Counted from the stretch's first letter, positions 43,713 to 54,975 are shown. The stretch is DNA of 64,000 nt from Saitoella complicata NRRL Y-17804 (GCF_001661265.1 NW_017567023.1:62001-126000); one strand, 5' to 3'. Numbers and translations: made by a program. The notes: generated from the sequence alone by a model not told the origin.

Positions 43713-45005
43713 ATGACAAAACAAACGACAATCATCGACACGGACCCAGGCGTTGACGACGTCCTCGCCATCCTCCTCGCCCTCTGCAACCCGCAAGCCA
43801 TCGACCTCCTCGCGATCACCCTTACCCACGGAAACATCTCACTCCCCCACACTGTCCGAAACACCTGTGCTCTATTCTCCGTTCTCGAGGCTGAACTCAA
43901 AGCACGAGGATTGTCTAATGAATGGTGGTTCGAGAAACACTGTGGACGGCGCCCGACGGTCGCGATGGGCGCGCATGGTCCGTTGATCCCTGAGAAGACG
44001 TTGGACGCGGCATACTTCCACGGACTTGATGGGTTGGGTGGAATTCACACCATCGCACCGGAATTCACGCCGCCTCCATCGCATATTCATCTATGGAACC
44101 CAACGGACCCGGAAGACATCAAGGTTGAACAGGCGGAGAAGGACATGGGCGAAGACTGCGACTTTACGCCCAATCTCTTCACCCCCGTCCCCACCGCAGC
44201 CCACACCCACATTCTCGAACTCCTCCGCACCTCTGAACCCGATACAATCACCATCGTTGCAATCGGACCCCTCACCAACATCGCTCTCGCCGCAAAGGCT
44301 GACCCGGAGACTTTCTCGAGAGTGAAAGAGGTGGTGGTGATGGGCGGCTGTCTTCGCGTTCCTGGAAATGTGACGCCGGGGGGCGAGTTCAATGTCTTGG
44401 CCGACGCGGAGGCGAGTGCCATCGTTTACGCACTTACGAGCAAGCAACCACACACCTGTCTCCCACCCCATCTCCTCCCGCTCTCTCCGCTTCCTAAACC
44501 ATTGAAGCTAACACTCTTCCCGCTCGATATCACGAATCAACACATGATGCCCTACAAGCGCTTTAAAGAGGAGATTCAAGATAAGCAGGGGCCGTTGGGG
44601 AAGTGGGTAAAGGGATTCATGGAGACGACATATAATACCATCAAATCACTCTACACCATCGACGAACTCGCACGCTTCGGGGATCGCTGGGGATTGGAGA
44701 TGCACGACCCATCCTGTATGTACTACCTCCTGGCTCTTTCCCAAAACCCTCAACTCCCTCAGTGGACCTTCAAGATCGAAGACTGCCGCGTGGAAACAGA
44801 AGGCCACTTCACCCGCGGCGTATGCGTAGTTGATGACCGTGGGCGACAGCGGATCGCGGAGGGGATTGAGGATGGTGGGAGTGATTCTGGGAACTGGTTG
44901 GGTTGGGAGGCGGGGACGCGGGTCAGAGTGTGTACGGGGACGAGCGGGGAGGAGGGGTTGGTTGGAGCGCTTTTGGGGGGGTGCTTTGGGGGATGGGAGT
45001 GGTAG
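43713..45005 (+). CDS. inosine-uridine preferring nucleoside hydrolase
   Basis: One exon of 430 residues starts at ATG 43713 ([16 protein letters not shown]). The enzyme cleaves the N-glycosidic bond of ribonucleosides in salvage. The family's calcium- and ribose-binding signature [16 protein letters not shown] is at residues 9-24. [13 protein letters not shown] and EVVVMGG follow in order. The last metal Asp is in [16 protein letters not shown]. An insertion of about 60 residues between the first and second blocks ([17 protein letters not shown] to MGEDCDFTP) makes it longer than the bacterial enzymes (about 310), as in other fungal members. No signal peptide is seen, so it is cytosolic. Confidence 0.92.
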   Translation: MTKQTTIIDTDPGVDDVLAILLALCNPQAIDLLAITLTHGNISLPHTVRNTCALFSVLEAELKARGLSNEWWFEKHCGRRPTVAMGAHGPLIPEKTLDAAYFHGLDGLGGIHTIAPEFTPPPSHIHLWNPTDPEDIKVEQAEKDMGEDCDFTPNLFTPVPTAAHTHILELLRTSEPDTITIVAIGPLTNIALAAKADPETFSRVKEVVVMGGCLRVPGNVTPGGEFNVLADAEASAIVYALTSKQPHTCLPPHLLPLSPLPKPLKLTLFPLDITNQHMMPYKRFKEEIQDKQGPLGKWVKGFMETTYNTIKSLYTIDELARFGDRWGLEMHDPSCMYYLLALSQNPQLPQWTFKIEDCRVETEGHFTRGVCVVDDRGRQRIAEGIEDGGSDSGNWLGWEAGTRVRVCTGTSGEEGLVGALLGGCFGGWEW

Positions 45006-45952
45006 GTCTAGCAGGCGTTTGATATCGATGTGGAATTAGATGTTGGGAGACTGTGAGGATGTACGAACTGCTGAGGCCGGTACTCGGTAGTAGATATACA
45101 ATAATAAAGTTCATTTGCGATCATCAGTGAATATGACACGAAAAAGAATACCAAAGTCCGGGACCGTGAAAGAATACCCCTAAGAGGCACAATATCAAGA
45201 GGGAGCTCGAGTGGGTGTGGGGACTGCTACCATAGGAATTCGACGATGATTATACAAATATCAAGTTCAATACACGGATTAGCGAAGCAGAAACACACAC
45301 GCGAACAACTGCCCGTGGACTGTTGTGCGCCAATACCGACGCTGTTCGTGCCGGCTGTGGGGTGCAATGGCATAACGGGGGCTTTGTATTTGCTCAGGTC
45401 TTGAATTCAGTAACCTTTGTTTGTTTATCGCCTCAGAAGGATCGACGATTCACCCGAGTTTGGTGGAGTCAGAATAAAATATTTTCAAGAGGTGTCCCGC
45501 ATTAATGTTGCCGGATCTAACAGTAGCTGCTAGAGTCGAAGACTGCGGGTCTAGTACGGGGAATGGGACGAAGCTCTTGCCCGTTGATGGCACGGGTATA
45601 TCGATATCTTTGTCTGTAGAAATCTGCGCTGTCGCTCAGCTTCGCATCCCTGGGATAGCTACAGTATGTAGAGGCATAGAACCACACATGCGTGATTTGC
45701 ATTCTTCTCGTTACATTTCAAGTCGACACTTATACGGTTTCCCTAATCCTAGCCAGCTCGTCCTTTGGTTCGAAATTCTGATTAACCATGTGGTATTCGC
45801 GGGTATTATACAGGGACTCCGGCAATCACTTGATTAAACAGCGTCATTGCTCCTTGCCCTGTCCCACTACTGGCACCTATTCCTCTTTCCGCGGATCATC
45901 GCCATGTATCAACGTCCCAGGGTTGTGTGCCTTTTCATGCCCTACGCCCTTA
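45006..45952. other. intergenic, no gene seen
   Basis: About 950 bp. Short frames only. Confidence 0.4.
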
Positions 45953-46165
45953 TCAGTGCCTGACCCGATTTAGTGGATGTTCACAGTTACCATGTTGATC
46001 CCTCAAGATCACCTTTGGCGGAATCTTTACCCCCCTCTCTTCCGCTTCCCCCTTGGTCGACACAAGATCGATGACTTCGCCAGCGTGCTTGCCGCCGCGG
46101 GCTTTGGCAGAGACAGTGTCCCCCATGTCAATCTCTTGGCCGTGTTTGTCGGTGAAGGATGACAT
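45953..46165 (-). CDS. small HVA1/TUDOR-domain (DUF2945) protein
   Basis: A single exon of 70 residues starts at ATG 46165. The sequence SFTDKHGQEIDMGDTVSAKA, then RGGKHAGEVIDLVSTKGEAE and PPKVILRDQHGNCEHPLNRV, follows the fungal hypervirulence-associated (HVA1) TUDOR-like pattern. In that pattern a DKHG-x4-GD-x-V start and a PPKV-x5-HG end are typical. The fold is an SH3-like barrel; its molecular role is not established. The protein is short but complete. No introns are needed. Confidence 0.7.
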   Translation of the reverse strand: MSSFTDKHGQEIDMGDTVSAKARGGKHAGEVIDLVSTKGEAEERGVKIPPKVILRDQHGNCEHPLNRVRH

Positions 46166-47647
46166 GGTCGATGGTTCTTAGTACTGGGGAGGAGTACGAT
46201 GGGTGAAGATGTTTGGAGGTAGAACTGACTAAGGCTGTGGTGAGCCCGGTCGGACGTGGACGCATTACGTCATATGCATAGCGCACGTCCAACACGCCAA
46301 TATCGAAATTCCCCATAGTCAGCCTGAGAATCGAAGGAGGGTGGTACTCTCTTTGTTCCTGTCTTTGTTCGAATTTCTCTTCTTGTCTCTGTGGAGCATG
46401 ATTGGCGCTACGCGCTAGCGAGGCTAGGCCAGAAGCTGTCAAATGCAGAAGGTCGTCAATGCCGTGACTCCAGGATACTGAGGCGCCGGCCGATATTCTT
46501 GGACATACTACTGCATCACTTCCTGTATTCGTGAGGGATACTGGCCTTTCAGAGTTTCAACAGGATTTTCCAGTTCGACAACAGCAGTAGCAACAGCATC
46601 GCATTTGGCGCATGCTAACGACGGTTGAGAAGACCGGATTCAGGTTCATCGCCGTGCGACGGCACTTGATCAGCCGCAGTGTCACCGACAGAGAGGAAGG
46701 AGGAGGCGGAGGGGAGTCCAGAATTCTACGACGCACCCGCACGACGCACCTGCACCAGGCGTTTCACTGGGCTGTTGGCCGCATTTCATCAAAATGAGCG
46801 GCGCCGTTTTACCATTCTAGTAGAAGGGCAGCATATAACTAAGAAAATGTGCCGTTGAGGGCTATGACACACTGTAAGGTGCAAATAAAAGTGGCGGTGA
46901 TAGGGTTAATTACGAAACAAGTTGTCATAACCTACCCCATAATGTATTTATTATGGAATAAAGAATATAGTTCTTCTCTTTAGATACTTTAAAGGAAAAA
47001 GTATTATCCAACACTAGCTCTAATGTCTACTTCTTCATCTCCCTCGTCTGTATATGCCTCCCACTACGAAGAACAATTCCCACGTGTGCCACTCCCCTTC
47101 TCTCCAAGCCTGATTCAGTCATCGTTACCACACGCTTTTGGAGGATGAGATAACTCCACTGCTCTTTAGTTGTTGCAGTTGACATTTGCCAAGGTCCGTT
47201 TCATGGTATCTCCTCCGAACTCCTCCACATTGCCTGTACTGTTAACCTCCTCTCTGGGCTTAAGGTTAGTCCCCATCGAAGTACAATACTCACTTGTCAT
47301 CAACCCTGGTATGAGTTTCTGGGGTTTTGACTTGTGTTGTGCTGGGTACCGGTGAGGGTGCGTCGTGCGGGTGCGTCGTGTCGTAGATTTCGATACGCCC
47401 GAGGCGGAGGAGGGGCAGGGGTAAGGGAAGGCGTAGTTTGGGATAAAAAGTTACATTTGCCTCAATCATAAGCATTATATGCATTTCGGTTACAGAAAGT
47501 GTATTAAAGGTCCTATAGCATATACTATCTGAAATCGTCCACCTTGCAAAAGGATCCCTAACGGGCAAGGACTACAAGTAGCTCTATTTCCTTCCTCCGC
47601 GTTCCTCCTTACACCAAGACATCACATACTTCGGGCCGACTGACGTG
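46166..47647. other. intergenic region holding an inverted-repeat element
   Basis: No gene is seen in 1.5 kb. The centre (46800-47050) is clearly AT-richer than the rest of the window. It lies between a 23-bp perfect inverted repeat at 46728-46750 and 47357-47379. Confidence 0.5.
46728..47379. mobile_element. possible MITE-like element with 23-bp inverted repeats
   Basis: ACGACGCACCCGCACGACGC plus ACC at 46728-46750 is the exact reverse complement of 47357-47379. Similarity continues weakly outside (TCTACGAC on both sides). The 650-bp span holds no ORF and is AT-rich inside, a layout seen in non-autonomous DNA transposons. No family or target-site duplication was identified. Confidence 0.4.
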
Positions 47648-50248
47648 TTACACTTTGAACAAGCTAGGATTCAGAAGCAATGGAAGAAGCATGTGTCCGA
47701 CAATGCACACAGCAAGCGGGAAGCAGCTATTCAATCCATTAATCACCCATTGGTATGGAGCGCCGAAGGCCAAGTACAGCATCATCGGAATCTGAATCCC
47801 GAAAAACAGGTAAGTGTACCTGAAATCCCTGAAGATTTTCGGCAGCTCCGTGAAGAGGTCTGAATTGGTAACCTCCTTGGTAGTGGCACCCCATTGCATA
47901 TTGTACTCGAAGAGGTGAGACAACAGTGCAGCTGAGATACGGAAGGAGATTCCTGAAAAGAAGAGCGAGAAGAATGGTGTCCACTTGACTGTCTCAACCA
48001 TGGCTCTGAAGAAGCTCTTATCACCAAGCTTGTATGACACAATTGATCCTGCCAATGGGGACAAGCCGTAGAACACCACGAGGATCGAAATCAAAGTTGA
48101 AAATGAGTCAGCGTAGACATGATCGATGAGGTTCGCCGCCCATCCAGTGAAGAAGTAGTTCGCAAACGTAAAAACCCAAACGGCGCCCAGAGCGTAGTAG
48201 GTACCGACGTACGAAAGAAGAGTGAACTTGGCGAACAGGGGAATAGACCTGGTGGAGAGAAACTGGCGGAAGAGCGGAGTGAACGGACTTCTCCACAACC
48301 ATGTACGGATAGGATTGAACATCAGTTCCGAACAGCCGTAAGCATACTTCTCCCATCGAGTGATCTCGTCCGCAACAGTCAGCGAGACACCCTCTCGGAA
48401 TTCCCCCTTAGTATAGGCAGCAAGACGAATTGAATGACCTGCGCACTGAAGCTTGAGCGCCATTTCAAAATCCTCCGATACGTGCGATTCAGACCACCAC
48501 CTAGGCTGCCCATCATCAGGATGCGTCCACTCCGCAGCCGTCTGGACGGCCGACCAACGAATGAAAGCGTTGTGACCCACGAAAGGCGCAAGGTCACCGC
48601 TAGCACACGAGATACGAATGGATCGGTAGATGTGGCTAGTGAAGTAGGCCATACCACGTTCGAAAAAGTCCCACGACACGTGCATGACACCGGAGGCATG
48701 TTGAAGGACGGCAAGATGAGGGGATTCGGCGAATTCGGAGGCGGCGTCAAGTAAGCAGTCGCTAGGAACACGGGTATCGGAATCGATGAGGAGGATCAAC
48801 TCGCCGAGGCGGATGTTACCTTCCGCCCAGACACGACCGTCTTCTGCGATGACGTTGGACAGAATGCTTCTGTATGCACGCTCCTCGTCAATAGGGGTCC
48901 AACCCTCGGGATTACTGCGGTCGATTTGCTTAAGCCTTTCCTCTACCTTGACAGAGACGCCCATCATTGTGTTGAGATTCGATGCCTTCTTGAATCGTCC
49001 CGCACGTACATACCCGTCAACTCCATGGCCCGGACGAGCGACCCACCCAATACTGTTCTTCCTATAGTACGCCTTACGAAACTCTTGGGACCGTTCATCA
49101 ACGAGTTGCATGCGATCATCGCAGACAACGAGATTTACGGTACCGCCTTGTTTCTCATAGCGACGCATGGCAACTTTGACGGAGGTAATTGTGGGCTCAA
49201 TGACGTCCGCCAATGACTCTTTGTACACAGGACACTGGATGGTAATTTGTGGGAGGACACCGGTCATGCGCTTCGGCGGAATGGCGGAGTATGCAAAAGA
49301 GTTCCTGAAAGCCATACCCACGGGGCCGAAGATTTCGTACACGTTCTTTATGACAACGAGGACAAAGAACAGTGACATGACGAAGGTGATCGGAAAGTAG
49401 GCGATGTAGGCAAAGCGGTACGTTGAACCATCATAGCGATACTCTTGAAGGAGCTTCTGAAGGATGAGACCGAAAAAGGCACCCCACGCCAGGAAGGCAC
49501 AGGAGACGAAAAAAGGGACGAGGATGCGGCGCTTGCGAAGGATATTGTCAGGAGCAGATTCACCTTCCATAGACCCAACTTCGACATCGACGACTTCAAC
49601 ACCACCAACGTCTTTCTCGTCGTTCCAGACGATTTGTTGAAGCCCGTCGTTGACCGTCTTTGCCAGGTCCATGCACTTCTCCGGGTCTTGCGACCACACG
49701 ACGAAAAGCTTCTCTTGAGCGCAATAGGCGACAGGTTGATCAAGGCGAGCCCTGCTTAACTGCGAAAGACATTCGAGGACTTGTAGCCCGTGTTTGTCAC
49801 CAGCGATATGCTCAGCGAGGAGCCTAACTGGAATACTGTATGCAATCGGGTTGTCGATGACGATAGCCAGCTGCATGTCGAGAGCAGCGACATAGTCCTT
49901 CAAATTATCTTCTTGTCCCTCGGCACGGACGATGGCGAAGTCCTCCCCACCCTTCAGACAGATAGCCGAGCTGCGGCCCAAGTTACCGGCATTACCGAAG
50001 AAGCCTTGGTACGCACAGTGACGGAACAAGCGACGTGCATGGTCATCGGCAACTTCAGGGTCGTGGTCGAGTTCTTGAGTCTGGATGAGGTTCCCGAGGA
50101 AGAGGTTGCGTTTGTACTTGTATTCGGAGGTATCGGAGACGGAGGCGGCAGAAGACTTTTCGCCTTGGTAGGAGACGAGGGGACTAGCCGGAGCTGGTCT
50201 GACTGGGCTCGACTTCTTGAGCTTCTTGGCGAGGTTGAGGAAGTTCAT
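47648..50248 (-). CDS. membrane GT2-family glycosyltransferase
   Basis: A single exon of 866 residues starts at ATG 50248. The N-terminal 235 residues are soluble. Two membrane spans follow (RILVPFFVSCAFLAWGAFFG and a YFPITFVMSLFFVLVVI span), then the cytosolic GT-A domain: ITIQCPVYKESL, NLVVCDDRMQLV, the DxD in LLIDSDTRVPSD (about 487), SEDFEMALK (about 589) and the R-x2-Y acceptor-site region TRWEKYAYG. At least four spans close the protein. This is the processive, chitin/hyaluronan-synthase-like layout of GT2, but it lacks QRRRW, so the polymer cannot be named. The WSESHVSEDFEM context matches an uncharacterised fungal GT2 group. Confidence 0.85.
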   Translation of the reverse strand: MNFLNLAKKLKKSSPVRPAPASPLVSYQGEKSSAASVSDTSEYKYKRNLFLGNLIQTQELDHDPEVADDHARRLFRHCAYQGFFGNAGNLGRSSAICLKGGEDFAIVRAEGQEDNLKDYVAALDMQLAIVIDNPIAYSIPVRLLAEHIAGDKHGLQVLECLSQLSRARLDQPVAYCAQEKLFVVWSQDPEKCMDLAKTVNDGLQQIVWNDEKDVGGVEVVDVEVGSMEGESAPDNILRKRRILVPFFVSCAFLAWGAFFGLILQKLLQEYRYDGSTYRFAYIAYFPITFVMSLFFVLVVIKNVYEIFGPVGMAFRNSFAYSAIPPKRMTGVLPQITIQCPVYKESLADVIEPTITSVKVAMRRYEKQGGTVNLVVCDDRMQLVDERSQEFRKAYYRKNSIGWVARPGHGVDGYVRAGRFKKASNLNTMMGVSVKVEERLKQIDRSNPEGWTPIDEERAYRSILSNVIAEDGRVWAEGNIRLGELILLIDSDTRVPSDCLLDAASEFAESPHLAVLQHASGVMHVSWDFFERGMAYFTSHIYRSIRISCASGDLAPFVGHNAFIRWSAVQTAAEWTHPDDGQPRWWSESHVSEDFEMALKLQCAGHSIRLAAYTKGEFREGVSLTVADEITRWEKYAYGCSELMFNPIRTWLWRSPFTPLFRQFLSTRSIPLFAKFTLLSYVGTYYALGAVWVFTFANYFFTGWAANLIDHVYADSFSTLISILVVFYGLSPLAGSIVSYKLGDKSFFRAMVETVKWTPFFSLFFSGISFRISAALLSHLFEYNMQWGATTKEVTNSDLFTELPKIFRDFRYTYLFFGIQIPMMLYLAFGAPYQWVINGLNSCFPLAVCIVGHMLLPLLLNPSLFKV

Positions 50249-51874
50249 GGCGACTGCTTGCTGACGAAGGTAGATAAGGCAGTGGCCAAGTGAACGTCTT
50301 TATACGACTCAAGAACGTCCCTCGCAACTCCTAAAATGATGGCAATAAAGCCGGCTCTACGCAACGGCGTTGGGGACAAAAGCCCGATACGTCCAAATGC
50401 CAGCTATACTCATCCGACGGCAACTTGTTCTTCCACCCCAAGAAAGCTATGTGGCTCAACGCGGCTCGGTGTCTGATTCAGCCATTCTCTTGCGACTCAG
50501 TGGCCGCAGGATGTTGCCTTATCTTGTCAAGAACATAAAATAAGAGTTCTTCCAAGGAGGTACACCAGTAAACGAGACGTTGACAGCGCTCTTGAAGATT
50601 GGTATCATGACCCGGCTTCATTTGAAACCATGGAAGATAGGAAGCTTTTAGACATCAACCTGACCATTTTCCGATTGAACCCAACTCACGACACCATCAA
50701 TCCATTGCTCCAAGTTTTCTTGAGGGCGACAGTGGCTCCAAGCTCCACCCCGTACATTCTCTTTCGCACCACCTTTGCCATACGAGAATGTCTTGTTTGC
50801 CGAGCCGTATACAGTGCGGCGCATAGTAAGAGTTTGGCTGAACAACGAAGCAGTCAACGAGGGCAGAAATCCTTAAAAAAAAAGCAAAGCTCCCAGCCTC
50901 AGTTCGGCAGAACAGGTAGCTTTCGGCCAGCAGAGTAATGACGAGACCGTCTTGCTAACTGTGACATGCAGCATCTCCTTGAGGTAGCGAACACGGTAAA
51001 AGAGGATGGCGCACCTTACGCGTCACTATCGCCAGACCCCAGAAACGCCACCTGTAAACCCCGCCAAACGTATGGGGTAGCGAACGGCATCCCCACATAT
51101 CCTTCTTGTCGAAATAAGAGTGGGCATACAGGTTCCTTTGACCTCAGACGTTATTACCCTGAAGGTTGCAGCGGGGTTTTGGTGCCTGAATCTGCCCCGG
51201 TCACCCGTCTTCAGCAAACAATTTCCGGCTCGGGTAAGCGATGATCAACAGGCCGCAATGAAATCTGCTCTCAGGCCTTCATGAAGATGATGCTCGAGTG
51301 TGGGTGTCGTATGAGCCGTGATTTGAGCCGTTACCGCCGGCATTCGCGGGAGACGCCAAGGCTGCTCATTGTATGGGTTACGTAAGGGAATTTGCCAAGT
51401 TGAAGCGTTCATTCGCAGACATAAGCGTGTGATCGATCCTTAATACGGAGATTTTACGCCCTCAGTGAAGAGCGGGGGTGTCTCTACGATCCTACAGCTT
51501 ACTTTCACAGCATAATGGGAAGAAGGGATCATTTGTGCTGTCGAGCAGCATATTCAGCATTTTACGGGTTGCAATTTGTTGCACTCTACTGCCCTCTATT
51601 CGGTGTATCAATGTGGCTGGATGCGTTTTCGTGGAACGGCCTGTACCGAACTTTAAGGTGTCCTTTCTTGGCTAGGTACCGAGGTAACAACGGCCTCGGT
51701 GAGTGAGAGGATCGTGGATAATCTTTAAGGGTTGTTGAAGAGCCCCGTGGCGATATCTCCCCCAACATTTTTCGCGACCCTCTTGGGCAACCTTCTGGGC
51801 CCAGGGTTGCCTATATCAACCGTGTGGCCTTCCTTTCATCCACATCATCCCATCCCCGGTCTTTCCAGTTGACA
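50249..51874. other. 1.6-kb intergenic region
   Basis: No gene is recognised. An A-rich run sits at 50877-50883. The stretch just before 51875 is open in frame with the GH16 gene but lacks an ATG, so it is taken as leader. Confidence 0.4.
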
Positions 51875-53374
51875 ATGGACCCGCCTTCACCTACCTCACC
51901 CAAGGCTTCGGCCACTGGCCAACCCGAGTCCCCAAGCACTCCAGCCAGTCCTGGCAGCCCCGTCTGCTCACGCTCCCCTACCATCCCCGGTACGCCCTTC
52001 TCCACTCGTTTCGCCGAGGAAGTATCCTCCGACATCTCTCCTTGCCGTCTTCGCAACCGTATGTTCTCCTCCACCGCCGTCTCCTTAAACGAGGATCATA
52101 CTACGGAGGAAGAGGCGGGGAAACCGATGTTTGAGCGGCCGTTTGTGTCGACGAGGGTGAGGAAGGAGGAGGCGCCTGATATGACTGAGTGGGACAAGGA
52201 GACGAAGAGTAATAACCGTATCATTGAGGCTTTGCCGTGGGCTGGTATTGTCTTGGGTTCTGCGCTCTGTGGGTTTCTTGCTTGGTATGGATGGCAGAGT
52301 GTTCCCACGAACACATACAATCTCGTCCTCGATGAGTCGTTCGCCAACGGTATCCAGAACTCGACATGGAACTACGAAATCCAGCTCGGTGGTTTCGGAA
52401 ACGGCGAGTTCGACATGACCACCAACTCCGCACAAAATGCCTACGTCGACGATAACAATCTACTTCATATCGTCCCGACACTCTCCAGCGACACATACGG
52501 CGCCGACGCCATCACGAACGGGTACACCCTCAACCTCACCACCGCCGGTATCTGCACCTCCGACCAAACAGACAAATGCGCCATCACCTCCAACTCCTCT
52601 ACCGGCACCATTCTCCCGCCAATCCGGTCTGCGCGGTTAACAACAAAAGGCAAACACGGTATCGAATACGGTAAAGTCGAGGTCGTGGCAAAGATTCCAA
52701 AGGGGGATTGGATGTGGCCAGCGATATGGATGATGCCGACGAATGACACATATGGACCCTGGCCCGCGAGCGGCGAGATGGATATCATGGAAGCACGCGG
52801 GAATACGCCTGGTGTTGGGGTGGAGGGTCGCGACTATGTTTCGAGTACCCTGCAGTGGGGTCCGAGCTCCGCGTACAACCGCTACTGGAAGACGAGTAGT
52901 GTGGTGCGGATGCAACACGGCGATTACTCAGATAGATTCCATACATTCGGATTGGAGTGGACCCCGGAGTATGTTTTTGCGTATGTGGATTCGAGGTTGA
53001 GGCAAGGAATGAGCGTACGGTTCTCGAAGTCGTTTTATGAGCGTGGACAGTTCCCGCGTTCGGATTGGCAGAATAATACCGTTATTCTTGATCCGTGGAC
53101 GGGGACTGATGCTTTGCCGGATGCATCGAATGCGACGCCTTTTGATCAGGAGTTTTATCTGATTCTCAACGTGGCTGTTGGTGGTACGAACGGGTATTTT
53201 CCGGACACGATGAAGGGTAAGCCGTGGGTTGATGCTACCGCCACTGCGAGGAGGGACTTTTGGAGCGCGAGGGATGAGTGGTATAAGACTTGGCCGGCAG
53301 AGGAGGAGAGAGGTATGATTGTGAAGAGTGTGAAGATGTATCAGTTGGTGGAAGCGGGGAAGAGGTATATTTGA
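51875..53374 (+). CDS. membrane-anchored GH16 endo-beta-glucanase-like enzyme
   Basis: A single exon of 499 residues starts at ATG 51875 (MDPPSPTSPKAS); the frame is open upstream without an ATG. A Pro/Ser-rich cytosolic N-terminus of about 115 residues precedes one span (LPWAGIVLGSALCGFLAWYG), so this is a type II membrane protein. The GH16 domain then faces out: LVLDESFANGIQNSTWNYEI, the catalytic E-x-D-x2-E as Glu301, Asp303 and Glu306 in GEMDIMEARGN, and NVAVGGTNGYFPD. It most likely acts on wall beta-1,3-glucan; substrate choice within GH16 cannot be fixed. It differs from Kre6/Skn1 in its shorter N-terminus. Confidence 0.88.
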   Translation: MDPPSPTSPKASATGQPESPSTPASPGSPVCSRSPTIPGTPFSTRFAEEVSSDISPCRLRNRMFSSTAVSLNEDHTTEEEAGKPMFERPFVSTRVRKEEAPDMTEWDKETKSNNRIIEALPWAGIVLGSALCGFLAWYGWQSVPTNTYNLVLDESFANGIQNSTWNYEIQLGGFGNGEFDMTTNSAQNAYVDDNNLLHIVPTLSSDTYGADAITNGYTLNLTTAGICTSDQTDKCAITSNSSTGTILPPIRSARLTTKGKHGIEYGKVEVVAKIPKGDWMWPAIWMMPTNDTYGPWPASGEMDIMEARGNTPGVGVEGRDYVSSTLQWGPSSAYNRYWKTSSVVRMQHGDYSDRFHTFGLEWTPEYVFAYVDSRLRQGMSVRFSKSFYERGQFPRSDWQNNTVILDPWTGTDALPDASNATPFDQEFYLILNVAVGGTNGYFPDTMKGKPWVDATATARRDFWSARDEWYKTWPAEEERGMIVKSVKMYQLVEAGKRYI

Positions 53375-53417
53375 CTTGGGTATATGGGGTGGTTATCTGA
53401 TTTATGGTGGTTTCTTT

Positions 53418-54333
53418 CTAGGCTTCGAGGATTTGACCTGTGATTGCATTAATGGATTTATAACTTTTGATCGGTTGCGCGAGAGACTTACCGTTGATGC
53501 TCCGGTTGACCACTGCTGTCTCCAGTTTCTCCAGCATCACATCGTTTGCGTCGCTTTTTGTGAAAACAGCATTGACAGTAATCCCATTCAACCGTGCATT
53601 CGAATTCTCCGCCGCCGTCTTGAACGCCCTCACCAGTGCAAGCACGCCCTCACGACTCGCCTCACGGAGAAGATCCGTGGTTTCAGCATTATCAACGAAG
53701 CCAACCAGCACCGTGCCCTTATGACCTCGCTCATGGAGAGGTTCCTGCGTACGGAAGTAGTGTAGGGCCAAGTTTATCGTGTACAGCGTGCCGGAGAAAC
53801 TGTTGTCGAGCACGGCGAGGTCTGGTTTGCGTGGTTCATAGGAGATGGGTGGGGAGAGGAAAGATTGTCCGCTGTTTGATGCATTCGAGAAAGCAAGGAC
53901 TATGCAGGATGTTAGCGATGACGAGAGGAGAAGAGTAGGGTTAGTGTTACACACCGATGTCCACCCGTCCGAACAGCGTCTTTACGTTGTCGAAGAGTTC
54001 TGCTTGCTCCTCCCAGGACGTCAAGTTACAATCTGAGCCGAGGATTGAGACGCCTGGAGTTGCTGCGGTGATCTTCTTTACCGCTTCTGCGACGGCTGAA
54101 TTGTCTTGATCCGCGACGACGAGGATGGCACTGCAGCATGGGAGTCAGCCAGATGGATCCGGAGAATGAGGGAGGAGTGTACCCTTGTTTTGCCAGGTGA
54201 TGGGCGGCTGTCAAACCGATTCCGGACGAAGCACCTGCGACGAAGATTAGGAGGCCGCCTGCGATCCTTGTGGAGAGAGCTCACCGGTGATTACCGTCAC
54301 CAGACCATGGACATCAACATGATCAGAGAGCAT
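53418..54333 (-). CDS. short-chain dehydrogenase fold protein lacking catalytic Tyr/Lys
   Basis: Five exons (54333-54285, 54234-54183, 54130-53955, 53899-53492, 53437-53418) give 234 residues. The NAD(P)-binding TGASSGIG is at residues 16-23. LVVADQDNS (acidic residue choosing NAD) and VLAFSNASNSG (in place of NNAG) follow. Where SDRs have YxxxK, this protein has R-E-A-S-R (171-175) in DLLREASREGVLALVRAFK, so both catalytic residues are missing; the Ser of the triad is also unclear. The last intron is 54 nt, in frame and free of stops, so an unspliced product would simply be 18 residues longer. It may be a binding or regulatory protein, or a degenerating gene. Confidence 0.75.
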
Positions 54334-54975
54334 TGTGTTAAGAGGACTCGAGGTCGGGGAACGAGCGTTGTCAACGTTACCTTGGTCCCGCGGCACCCCC
54401 GCGGCTAATCCATTTCGGGATGCCCGTGCTTCGGTTGTGCCGCACTGCAGTAAGGAAACTCTATTCGACGAGGGCGGGGATCAAGAAGGCCTACGACGAA
54501 TTGGCCGGCTGCCAAACGACTCAATTGATGCGTATCTCTTCACGTGTAGCAATTGTTCATGCAGACGTTCTCTCCGGTCCTCCGTCACACATGTTCCCTC
54601 AGACCACCATCCAAATTCCGAGGCTGAGCCACAACCTTATTCCTATCGCTTCCGCTCGATCTCCCTCCATCCGCTACCCAGCCGAAGCCTCGTGAAAGGC
54701 CTCGGTTCAAGGGAACCTTACTCGCTCCAGCGTCGCCTCGCCAAGCGGTTAACCTTCACGCGCGCGAAAGCCGAACTGGAATTCCCCGCGGGGAAAGCTG
54801 CACTGGAAGTGTCTCGGACGAAACGCTCGAAGAAAAGCACAAAAGGTCATGCTGTTATGGATGAACCCCGCTCCGGCCGGTGTGCGTGTTCGAGAATGCA
54901 CATAGCTCTCTCCCGCAATATAAGATCGGGGCTGCTCCTCCATTGCAATTGGTGCAAGCAAGGACAATCAGGATC
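54334..54975. other. intergenic between SDR-like and MFS genes
   Basis: About 640 bp divergent spacer without a gene or TATA box that I can support. The plus-strand frame here (54335-55093) overlaps the MFS start and is a chance open frame. Confidence 0.4.
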
